64,000 nucleotides of DNA. Origin: CAZDVQ01 sp964508975. Lineage in GTDB: Bacteria > Bacteroidota > Bacteroidia > Chitinophagales > Saprospiraceae. The notes under the pieces were generated by a model. The model was not told the origin of the DNA and did no database searches. It was given only the letters and a program-made list of their open reading frames with translations. The position numbers were made by a program, and so were the translations under genes. Where the stretch lies: positions 33,835 through 97,834 of the forward strand of contig CAZDVQ010000009.1 in assembly GCA_964508975.1 (NCBI GenBank). Reading direction: 5' to 3'. This document shows positions 42,401 to 51,500 of the stretch, in pieces. The stretch's first letter is position 1. Each line of letters begins with the position of its first letter.

Positions 42401-43116
42401 GAAACTAGGTTGGCCATGTACATCAACTGCTTGAGCTCTAAGATTTGTATTTTTTTGCCAACCAGTTGTATTAAACCTTGATCGCGCAACTCGAATAACG
42501 CACGGGTAGCCGACTCGCGAGTGGTGCCGGCTATACTGGCCAAATCCTCACGGGTTAAGTGAATGTTGATCGTTTTTTGATCAGCCTCAAAGCCATTGTT
42601 TTCTTTAAGGGCGATAAGGCTTTTGGCAACACGTTCTTTTACGGGGCGTTGTGTCACATCTATCACCTTTTTCTCCGTTTCTTTCAACTCGTGTGCGAAC
42701 AAGTTGAGCAATTCAAAGGTAACCCTGGGGTTTTCACGCACCATCGTGTGGAAAGTATCCTTGGGTATAAAGCAGATTCTTGTATCTTCAACTGCTATCG
42801 CTGAGCAAGAATATTTATCGCCGCTGAGTATAGCCCTGTAGCCAAGCACATCGCCATTTTTAGCCATATGGATAATTTGCTCCTTGCCGTCAGGGCCACG
42901 TTGCGTCAGTTTAATATTGCCTTGGCCCAAACAGTACAAGCCTCTGGGGTAGTGCTCTTCTTGGAACAAGGTTTCACCCTTGGGCACCATGATAGTATGC
43001 TTAACCTCGTTGAGCGCTTCAACTTCATCGAGTTTTAAAGCACAAAAAATAGACCGGCCCCTTGATTTACAGAGGCTGCAATCACTGTTGTGTATAATAT
43101 CGTTTTGGTGAGGCAT
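42397..43116 (-). CDS. Crp/Fnr-family transcriptional regulator with N-terminal Cys cluster
   Basis: 239 residues from MPHQNDII (43116); an extra 29 codons upstream are not family-like. The N-terminus has DCSLCKSRGRSIFC (Cys13, 16, 25), as in Fnr proteins that bind an iron-sulfur cluster, and another Cys at 62 in GLYCLGQG that could be the fourth ligand. The cyclic-nucleotide-like beta barrel (PKGETLFQEEHYPRGLYCL..GDVLGYRAILSG) lacks an obvious cAMP pocket. The C-terminal winged helix LTREDLASIAGTTRESATRALFELRDQGLI carries Arg200, Glu201 and Arg205 in the positions that read TGTGA in CRP. A TGTGA-N6-TCACA site lies in front of hmgA. Divergent from the lysozyme-like gene. Confidence 0.9.
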   Translation of the reverse strand: MPHQNDIIHNSDCSLCKSRGRSIFCALKLDEVEALNEVKHTIMVPKGETLFQEEHYPRGLYCLGQGNIKLTQRGPDGKEQIIHMAKNGDVLGYRAILSGDKYSCSAIAVEDTRICFIPKDTFHTMVRENPRVTFELLNLFAHELKETEKKVIDVTQRPVKERVAKSLIALKENNGFEADQKTINIHLTREDLASIAGTTRESATRALFELRDQGLIQLVGKKIQILELKQLMYMANLVS

Positions 43117-43261
43117 AAATGACTGATGCTTTTCTACTTTTCCTTTCTGCGTGCTAAGGTACAATATTTTGTAAAAAATCATCGTTCTACTGCTATAATT
43201 CACCTATTTAAACCCTAAACCAAGCGCCTCTGAATCAGCCCTACTAGAAAACCCTACGCTG

Positions 43262-43936
43262 ATGTTTTATGTACTAAGCCGCTTGCTTTTATCGCTGGGC
43301 CTTGCCGCTACCATTATGTTTGCTTGGCCTGAACAGGAACCTGCCGACGAGATTGCCATGGCCCGACAAGGCTCGGTGGCCCAAATTGCACAACAATATG
43401 GGATTGATAAAGCTGAAATCCTGGCCATCCCGTATCCAGAGTTTAAACGATTTAACTTGCTGAGCAACCTGGCTGAAACAAAATCACTGGAAGTACTGTA
43501 CGCCTGGAAGGGTAGGGAAGGGGCCGATTTTTCCATCGGTAACGCACAGATGAAACCCTCCTTTGCCGAGGATATTGAGCAAAGTTTGGTTGATTTAAAT
43601 TTGCAAAAATCCTTTAGTAATCTGCTGGATATTAGGCGATTACCCATCATGATTCAACGCAGGAAACGCATAGAACGCCTCAACGACCCTTACTTTCAAA
43701 GCCTTTATGTAGCGGCATTTATCCAAGTGATGGACCTCAAGTTTAACTGGCTACCCTATGCAAGCCCAAACGAGCGTATCCGCTTTCTTGCCGCTGCTTA
43801 TAATTATGGCTTCCACCGCAGCGAGGCAGGGATTTGTGCCTGGATGGAAGTCAAGGCCTTTCCCTTCGGTCGCCAGTATCCAGAACAAGATAAATATGCC
43901 GATGTAGCCCTGGCCTTTTACCTGCAAAACCAATAA
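43262..43936 (+). CDS. Exported lysozyme-like/transglycosylase-like protein
   Basis: 224 residues with an N-terminal hydrophobic anchor or signal (YVLSRLLLSLGLAATIMFA). Then EILAIPYPEFKRFNLLSNLAETKSLEVLYAWKGREGADFSIGNAQMKPSFAEDIE resembles the start of lysozyme-fold muramidases: an acidic residue before a helix, then SIG..QMKPS; the later FLAAAYNYGF matches the YN.G element. No catalytic residue can be proved. It may act in peptidoglycan turnover. It is the first gene of a plus-strand run, 20 bp before the lipoprotein gene. Confidence 0.6.
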   Translation: MFYVLSRLLLSLGLAATIMFAWPEQEPADEIAMARQGSVAQIAQQYGIDKAEILAIPYPEFKRFNLLSNLAETKSLEVLYAWKGREGADFSIGNAQMKPSFAEDIEQSLVDLNLQKSFSNLLDIRRLPIMIQRRKRIERLNDPYFQSLYVAAFIQVMDLKFNWLPYASPNERIRFLAAAYNYGFHRSEAGICAWMEVKAFPFGRQYPEQDKYADVALAFYLQNQ

Positions 43937-43956
43937 ACCCTTAAACCCAAGTAAAT

Positions 43957-45414
43957 ATGAACAAACTACCTTTTGCCCCAAAACTATGGCTTCCTTTACT
44001 TTCGTTGCTCCTGGTTGCTGCTTGCAAGCAAAAACCCCAGGTTCAAGTTGACCCTAATGCCTATATTAAGCCGCCAATACCCGAACTTGACCCCTCCTTT
44101 GAAACGTTTACCCTTGATTTAAGTACCGACCAGCTCATCCAAACCAAGAACGGAACTACTATTAAAATCCCGGCCAACAGCTTGCTCAAAAAAGACGGCA
44201 CCCCAGCCAAAACTGCTGATGTTAAATTTAGGGCATTTCAAGATGCTGCATCTATCTATTTATCAGGTATTCCCATGCAATATGATACTGCCGGGGCTGC
44301 CCGCTTCCTCGAAACTGCCGGTATGTTTGAACTCCGTGCCTTTGATGGCACAGATACACTCCGCGTGAAAGATGGGGCCAACATCAATGTTCGCTTTGCT
44401 TCCATGACAGGCGGTAACGATTATAATTCGTACTATCTTGCTGAAAACGAACGCAATTGGCAATACATAGAACCCAACGTTCCCGAGATAAATGTTGAAA
44501 AGGCTAAACTCAAATCTAAAATTCAAAAGATGCAGCCTGGGCTAGCCTTCCCGCTCAACAGCAAGTACTTTGCCTTGAACTACCAACAGTTGGTTGATGT
44601 TTATTACAACAACAATTTTAGCAAAGTAAACGAGGCCGAATTTAAAGCCCGTTTAGCTGCATACGGCCTAGGTTACTTCAACTTTTCGAACTACGATTTA
44701 ATTACCTTCAAAGGCACAAAGTTACCCGCTTCCATGATGGTTTGGGAAAAAGTAAATGTGAAATCGGTTCCGGAATGGACGAATAAAGCTTTTTGTAGGG
44801 TACGTCCTATTAACGGGGATATACACGAGATTAAAATTTTCAAACAAGAAAATTATGATATTGTCGACTCCTTCGTGATGCAAGCCAAGGCCATCATGAG
44901 TTTGCAGGAACTCTTCCGTTTTAGTCCAGAGGTTTGGAAAAACGACTATAAAGCCGCCATGCAGAAAATAGATATCGAACGCGAACGCTTGGCTACCATG
45001 GCCGAAGTATACAGGAGCCTAGATATCAATGCTTTTGGTATATACAATTACGACCGTATATACAAGGATGAACAACATGTTGAACTGGCTGCAAGATTCA
45101 ATTTTTCAGGGCTGAGCAGCGAGGATACCGTCCTGCTAGATGAAGTAGTTTTCGTGCCAAGTTCTGGCCGTTCTGTCATTAAACTCAATAAAGCCCAATG
45201 GGACAAGATCGCGATGGTGCCCGACAAAGGAGGGCGTTTATTCGCCTTGCTGCCCGGTAATAAATTAGCCTTGTACGAAGTTCCGCGTTATGCTAAAATC
45301 GACTTTGAAGCCCTGCGCCAAATGTCAACGCCAAGCTTTGCTTTCGATATGAAGGTATCCGAAAAGAAACTCGACGCTGAGGCCGTGCTGCGGGAGGCTA
45401 TCGGATTGAAGTGA
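43957..45414 (+). CDS. Lipoprotein of unknown function
   Basis: 485 residues with a type II signal (LLLVAACK, lipid anchor on Cys23 or so). Early beta part with LIQTKNGTTIKIPANSLLKKDGTPAKTADVKFRAF, which resembles the starts of carboxypeptidase-like/DUF4382-type envelope domains, followed by a larger mixed part. Family unknown. Likely in one operon with the lysozyme-like gene; an envelope role is inferred from the neighbours. Confidence 0.75.
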   Translation: MNKLPFAPKLWLPLLSLLLVAACKQKPQVQVDPNAYIKPPIPELDPSFETFTLDLSTDQLIQTKNGTTIKIPANSLLKKDGTPAKTADVKFRAFQDAASIYLSGIPMQYDTAGAARFLETAGMFELRAFDGTDTLRVKDGANINVRFASMTGGNDYNSYYLAENERNWQYIEPNVPEINVEKAKLKSKIQKMQPGLAFPLNSKYFALNYQQLVDVYYNNNFSKVNEAEFKARLAAYGLGYFNFSNYDLITFKGTKLPASMMVWEKVNVKSVPEWTNKAFCRVRPINGDIHEIKIFKQENYDIVDSFVMQAKAIMSLQELFRFSPEVWKNDYKAAMQKIDIERERLATMAEVYRSLDINAFGIYNYDRIYKDEQHVELAARFNFSGLSSEDTVLLDEVVFVPSSGRSVIKLNKAQWDKIAMVPDKGGRLFALLPGNKLALYEVPRYAKIDFEALRQMSTPSFAFDMKVSEKKLDAEAVLREAIGLK

Positions 45415-45482
45415 TTTCCCGGTAGCCTGTAGTATGCAAGAGTACCCTTACTAAAGATATTATACCGTACACTCATATCGAC

Positions 45483-45512
45483 TTGCTGGTATGTGTGCTA
45501 GCTATATCTTTG
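45483..45512 (+). promoter_or_regulatory. Promoter of the LytS/LytTR operon
   Basis: TTG (45483-45485), 19-bp spacer, TATCTTTG (45505-45512); the start codon follows at 45535. A good match to the Bacteroidota -33/-7 pattern. Confidence 0.6.
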
Positions 45513-45534
45513 TGGTACAATCTCTTGCTACTAG

Positions 45535-47688
45535 ATGAATGCTACTCAACTGCTCACATTATTGATACAAGTACTGCTGCCCTATGCACTGCTAGGGCAG
45601 CAGTACTTGTATCAACCTACGCATTTACAAGCAGTGCCCAAGCAAGCATTTATGCTCGATGATGAAGGCTTGTTGTGGTTAGCTACCAGCAAGGGGGTGT
45701 TTTATTACAATGGGCTCGACTGGCGTGATATACAAGCCGAACTCAAAAAAACGTTATCTAGTCAAACCACCTGGTCGATAACGCAGGATAAGCAACACAA
45801 TATTTGGCTAGGATACGCTATTCACGCGCCGCAACGTATAAGCCCTACTGGCGTGCTAGATACCTTTTCCTTATCGGGTGATGGAACAACTTACTTACAA
45901 AAAGCCCATATTTTCGATTTGAAAATTCATGGCGACACCATTTTGGCGGGGACGGATTTCGGGCTGTTACTCCTGTCGGCTGATATGAAATATCTCAAGC
46001 GTTTGAGTTTTCATAACGCTTTCCCACAGGTAAGGCATGGGGTATATGCGCGCGATATTATCCGGGTGATTGAACCTGATTCAACCACACAAGGCAGGTA
46101 TTGGGTGGGCGGTATAATGGGCTTGGCAAGCGTAGATGTATACACAGGGCAATGGGCTTATTGTCCAATGCCCACCAGGGCCTTGGCGCCAGCGCTTGAA
46201 CCTAGCTTTAATTTGGAGACCCACCAGAGTTTTATGGTCACAGACATGGAAATTGCACAAGGTGTAATCTATTGTGCCACCTGGGGAGGCGGGCTCATGG
46301 CATATGACATCAAGCAGAGGCAATGGAATCAACATTTGTTTCAGCCTTTCACGCCTGATGTTCAACTGGATGAAAACATCATAAGCAGACTAGATTTACT
46401 GGGCGATTCCATGTTAGTTGGTACTACGCAATTGTACAAAAAGCCTGTACTTTGGCATATCGCTAATAAGCAGTTTGTAGATTTTGAACAACACTTGGGT
46501 GTAAAGTCAATCCGTGATGATGCCGATGCGGTAAAGATATTGGGCAATCAAATTTGGATGGGTTATACCAGTGGGGTTGAACGCTACACGATTAAATCAA
46601 ATAATAATACATGTCGTACGGCAAGGCCAGCTATTGCCAAACTGGTACAATCAGATAGTATATTGTATGAACGTACTTTTTTGTCCAAACATATTGGACA
46701 GCAAATCGAAATTGCTGAGGGAACCTTGCGTATTCATTTTGCACAGTTAGCCGACTGTAGTGCCACTTACGAATTCCAGCTATTGGGTTATGACTCTAGT
46801 CCACGTAAAGGCTTTAGCGTGAGCTATGAATTGCCAGGAGGGCGTTATGATTTCAAGTATCGTTTAGAAGGTCAAGATAAGTGGCAGCATTTAAAAATCT
46901 TAAAAGAAAAGGTCTGGCACGAACGAACGGGTTTAATTATTACTATGGCTCTGCTGTTGAGTATAATCATGATGGGTATTGGTTATTTGGCTATGCATCA
47001 AAGGGCCAAAAAAATCAAAGCCAAGCTGGAACTATCTAACACTATGCTGGAGCTAGAAAGGCGAGCACTCCAAGCACAAATGAACCCACATTTTTTGTTT
47101 AACAGCTTGGTATCTATCAAATCGTTTATCGTGGAGAATGATCGCCGCAAGGCTACAGATTTTATCAATGAGTTTGCAGCTTTTGTGCGTCAGTTGTTGA
47201 ACTACTCGCAACTCGATAGCATCTCGTTAACCGAGGAGTTGGAGATGATTCAACTTTATTTGAACATCGAACAAAAACGATTCAGAACGGCCTTTCAATA
47301 TAATTTACAGGTACAGGATGGTATCTCCCTAAACGATATCCCAATGCCTTCCCTGCTTTTACAGCCATTTGTCGAAAATGCTCTATGGCATGGAATTATG
47401 CATGTGGATTACCCGGGTCAAATCGATTTAAAAATTTTGCAGGAGGATGCATTTCTATGTATCCAAATTATCGACAATGGTATGGGCATCAGCAAAAGTA
47501 TGTCCCAAAAATCCGTGTCGTCTAAGCAGAAATCATACGGCTCTAGTATTTCGCAAAAACGCTTGGTGAATTATTTCGGTCCGCAAGCTAGTATTAGCAT
47601 TCAGGATAGGTCGGATATGAGCGGAACGATTGTTTGCATTAAAATTCTTTGGAATAGTATTCACGAAAAACGCGTGCATCATGTCTAA
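45535..47688 (+). CDS. LytS/YehU-type sensor histidine kinase with periplasmic propeller
   Basis: 717 residues. Signal or anchor at the N-terminus, then a periplasmic sensor of about 430 residues with propeller-like repeats (DEGLLWLATSKGVFYYNGLDW, DKQHNIWLGYAI, GNQIWMGYTSGVERY). One membrane helix (about 465-487, GLIITMALLLSIIMMGIGYLAM) leads to the His_kinase domain: LQAQMNPHFLFNSLVSIKSFI with His519, the ATP lid segment LLQPFVENALWHGIMH near 613 and IIDNGMGISKS. This is the typical Bacteroidota partner of a LytTR regulator; the response-regulator gene overlaps its end by 8 bp. Confidence 0.92.
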   Translation: MNATQLLTLLIQVLLPYALLGQQYLYQPTHLQAVPKQAFMLDDEGLLWLATSKGVFYYNGLDWRDIQAELKKTLSSQTTWSITQDKQHNIWLGYAIHAPQRISPTGVLDTFSLSGDGTTYLQKAHIFDLKIHGDTILAGTDFGLLLLSADMKYLKRLSFHNAFPQVRHGVYARDIIRVIEPDSTTQGRYWVGGIMGLASVDVYTGQWAYCPMPTRALAPALEPSFNLETHQSFMVTDMEIAQGVIYCATWGGGLMAYDIKQRQWNQHLFQPFTPDVQLDENIISRLDLLGDSMLVGTTQLYKKPVLWHIANKQFVDFEQHLGVKSIRDDADAVKILGNQIWMGYTSGVERYTIKSNNNTCRTARPAIAKLVQSDSILYERTFLSKHIGQQIEIAEGTLRIHFAQLADCSATYEFQLLGYDSSPRKGFSVSYELPGGRYDFKYRLEGQDKWQHLKILKEKVWHERTGLIITMALLLSIIMMGIGYLAMHQRAKKIKAKLELSNTMLELERRALQAQMNPHFLFNSLVSIKSFIVENDRRKATDFINEFAAFVRQLLNYSQLDSISLTEELEMIQLYLNIEQKRFRTAFQYNLQVQDGISLNDIPMPSLLLQPFVENALWHGIMHVDYPGQIDLKILQEDAFLCIQIIDNGMGISKSMSQKSVSSKQKSYGSSISQKRLVNYFGPQASISIQDRSDMSGTIVCIKILWNSIHEKRVHHV

Positions 47689-48430
47689 CCAAAACACCAC
47701 CATCCAGTACGTCATCGTAGATGATGAACAAAGTTGCATCAACGATTTACGTTGGGAAATAGAAGGCCTCCCTTTCCAGATGCAGGAGGTGGCCCATTTC
47801 AGCGCTTCTGCCGAGGCACTGGATGCCTTGCCGAATTTGAAATTTGACCTCCTGTTCCTTGATGTTCAAATGCCGCACCTCGATGGTTTGGGATTGCTCA
47901 AATCGCTGCCTAAAATACCTTTCGATGTAATATTTACCACCGCGTTTAACCAATATGCCATTGAGGCATTCCGCGTAAATGCGCTCGATTATCTGCTCAA
48001 ACCAGTATCGGGTCAGGAGCTTAACCGGGTCATCCAAAAATTCATCGACCGGCGGGATGGTATAGCACAAGCGGCACAAGCACAAGCCATTCAGCAGTTA
48101 ATTGGTAAAGCGCAAGGCAAGCTAGCCATCTACACGCAGGAAGGCTACTTGTATGTACCCTTCGATGAAATCATTCACCTGGAGGCCGATTCAAATTATA
48201 GTACCATATATACTAAGGCTAAAAAACACACGGTGTCTAAAACCTTGAAAGATTTGCGCCAAAAACTTCCAGAGCAACTGTTTATACAAGTGCACCGGAG
48301 TCATCTGGTACATATTGAACATGTCAAGTCGATGACAATAAGGGAAGGCATGCATTTGCTCATGAGCGATGGGATAGAGATACCCGTAAGTCGAGAAAAA
48401 CGCTCGATGCTTAGGGGGCTGTTGGGCTAG
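47681..48430 (+). CDS. LytTR-family response regulator
   Basis: 249 residues from MSNQNTTI (47681); the ORF could be read from 47630 but the upstream codons lie inside the kinase gene. The receiver has VIVDDEQSC, the phospho-acceptor Asp61 in LLFLDVQMPHLDG and the conserved Lys of DYLLKPVSG (about 109). The C-terminal LytTR DNA-binding domain (IIHLEADSNYSTIYTKAKKHTVSKTLKDL, FIQVHRSHLVHIEHV) follows. It overlaps the kinase gene by 8 bp and so is its cognate partner. Nearby targets may include the large exported genes downstream. Confidence 0.93.
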   Translation: MSNQNTTIQYVIVDDEQSCINDLRWEIEGLPFQMQEVAHFSASAEALDALPNLKFDLLFLDVQMPHLDGLGLLKSLPKIPFDVIFTTAFNQYAIEAFRVNALDYLLKPVSGQELNRVIQKFIDRRDGIAQAAQAQAIQQLIGKAQGKLAIYTQEGYLYVPFDEIIHLEADSNYSTIYTKAKKHTVSKTLKDLRQKLPEQLFIQVHRSHLVHIEHVKSMTIREGMHLLMSDGIEIPVSREKRSMLRGLLG

Positions 48431-48546
48431 TCTGTCGCTTGGCTCAATAACTTGACCTGTTCACTCAAAAGGTTTGATACGTTTAGTAGGTAGTAAAGAT
48501 ATTTGCATGATAAGGCTGCTGTCTCAGCCAAGTATGCAAACTCGTC

Positions 48547-51500
48547 TTGACTATGTTTCCTAAAGTTTCTATTGATTTTTTTTCAGGTTGCCAATCCTGG
48601 TTATATTGCAGCAGCGATGCGCAACCGTGCAAGCCCGCGCATGCGGGCGTAGCAGACAGCGGCGTAGCCGCTGGCCGAGCGAACAGCGAGCGGTGGAGCG
48701 TAGCGCCGACAGCCCGGCAGGGCTGGCGGGCTGCCCAAATAATCTTATTAAGTACCATTGCTTTATTAGGAACCTTGAGCCTTAAAGCTCAATGCCCCAA
48801 CGATAATACAGCTTTTAGCAGCATCAATATCGCCGCATGCCCTGGTACTGGTTCGGTTACTTGTTTATGGGGTGGCGAGTATACAACCCTTAATGTTATA
48901 GCTGGAAACCGATATGTGATATCGACCTGTGGCGACCCTGACTTTGATACCCAGCTTACTTTATACAACCACGTGACGGGTGCATTGCTAGGTTATAACG
49001 ACGATGCCTGTGGGTTGCAATCTGAAATTGTATACGATGCTTTTGTGTCAGGCACAATACGCATTGTATTAGATCGGGTACACTGTACAACGCAAAACAC
49101 ATGTATAACGCTCAATGTAAGCTGTACGGCTATACCTGCACCGATTAACGATGAGCCTTGTGGAGCCATACCTATTAGGCCGGGTCAACGATTTGTATTT
49201 AATAATTACGGTGCAACGTTCTCCAGTGCAGCCCCTAACCCAAGCTGCTCTATGAATAACCAACAAGATGTTTGGTTTGTGCTACAAATGCCTGCTTTTC
49301 CCTTTGATGTATCACTTGATAACCTGGATGGTTTAGATTCTGTTCGAATCACTTTATACACCAACACGGGTGGTTGTAATGGTACTTTGCAAGAACTGTC
49401 CTGCAATATAGGTGGTTTTGGGTATGTACAATTACCTGTTTTGCCCGTGGGTACTATAGTTTATGTAAGGATTAGTTCGTTGGATTTAAGCATGCCTTTC
49501 TTTAATGATGTCATTACTTTTGGCGCGGCAACAACCGGGCAGGCCAACGATGAGCCTTGTGGTGCCATTCCCTTAAACCCTACAACAGCTTGTCAGGCTA
49601 CACAGGGTTCAATTCTGGCTAGTACTTTAACCAACGTGCCTGCTCCGCCTTGTGCCAATGCGATAGTCACCGATGTGTGGTATAGCACGGTCATGCCCGC
49701 CACGGGCTCTTCAAGGATTAGGTTGTTTGGTAGTGGTACATTGAACAATACTGGTTTAGCCATTTACTCGGCGGGTGCAGGTGGATGTAACGATGTACAA
49801 ACCTTGCTAGATTGTGAAACGGGCTCGAACCCGGATATAACCATAACGAGTGCCCAAGTATCTCCGGGTACAATATTCTATATCAGGATTTGGGGTAACG
49901 ATAATATTTTTTACACAGGTGACTTTGCCATTTGCTTAACCAGTAATGGAGCCGTTAACGATGAGCCTTGCAATTCGATAAACGTTGATGTGAGCAGTAA
50001 TTGTACTTACACCGTGTTTAGCAATGTGGGGGCTAGTGCATCGCAAACAAGTTACTCGGGGCTACCTGCCCCAGGCTGCGGCTCCTATGCGGGCGGAGAT
50101 GTGTGGGCTACTGTAACCATGCCTGCTTTTGGCGATTTGATTTTACATACAGGTGCCGGTAGCTTGACGGATATAGCCATGGCCGTTTACCGCATAAATA
50201 GCGGCCCTTGTAATACCAGTGCTACCTTTGCCCTGGTTTCTTGTATAGATAATGTGGGTACCCAATTGATGCCCAGTATCACCATTCCGCATGGTGCTGT
50301 ACCGGCAGGAACAAGACTATATGTTAGAATGTACGATAACCTCAATAACTCAACGGGTTGGTGGAATTTTTGTGCCATCTCGCGGGTTTGCGAATCGGTG
50401 AGGCCTGGCGGTGATAACTGTAATAACGCAACGCCGATTTGTCAAACAGGTATGCACTTTTGTACCACAACAGGTGCCCCCTTCACGCCCAACACTATCG
50501 GATCAGCACCTTTTTGCGGTACCATTGAATCAAATCAATACTATCGGTTCGTGGCAGCGGGCACAAGGGTAAGGATGGCATTTTACGGCAGTAATTGTAC
50601 CTTGGGCAATGGTTACCAAGTGGCCTTGTATACTTTAGCCAATTGCACTGCCCCGTATAGCTACGGTGTTGCCGCACCACTTTCGTGTATCAATGTTGGG
50701 CCAAATAATGTGGTTTTTGCCAATTATCAGGGGCTTACTCCTGGTCAGACCTACTACTTGATGATAGACCCCATTGCTGGCGATCAATGTGGAGCTAGTA
50801 TCTATGTAGAGTACGGTATAGCAGAACAGCCTGTTATCTGGACCGATAACCAAAGTTACTGCCTAGGTGATACTATAAACCTATACGTGAATGGTGCTGT
50901 TGGGCCTTACTCCTGGAGCAATGCCACACAAGGAATGCAAACCCAAATCATTGCCCAAACACCAGGTACACTCAACGTTGCTGTTACGGCTACTGCAAGC
51001 CAATCTTTTTGTCCAGCTACTGCCAGTGTAAGTCTTAACGTGTATGCCCCTACAGCTACCATAACGAGCAATAGTCCTTGTATTGGCCAAACACTGCAGT
51101 TGAGTGGCTCGGTAGCTTCTTACACTTATCAATGGCTTGGACCAAACGGTTGGACAGCCACGGGGCAAAACCCTACACGGGCTAATTTCAACAATACCAT
51201 GGCAGGGCAATACCTAGTAACCATCACAGATGGCCTTGGCTGCTCCAATTTTTATAGCCTGTTGGTGAATCCAGCGCCAAGCTTAACCATAACGGGCGGC
51301 CCTGAATTCTGTGCTGGGCAAACCTTGCTGCTCACGGCCTCGGGGGCTAGTAATTACCGCTGGACCACACCGTCTGGTACTCAGGTTAACTCTGCCAACC
51401 TCATCCGCTTTAACTTTAATTCCGCCATGGCTGGATTGTACACGGTAACGGCCACGAGTGGCCTTTGCAGCCTTTCTGCCAGTATCAATATCATCTTGTC

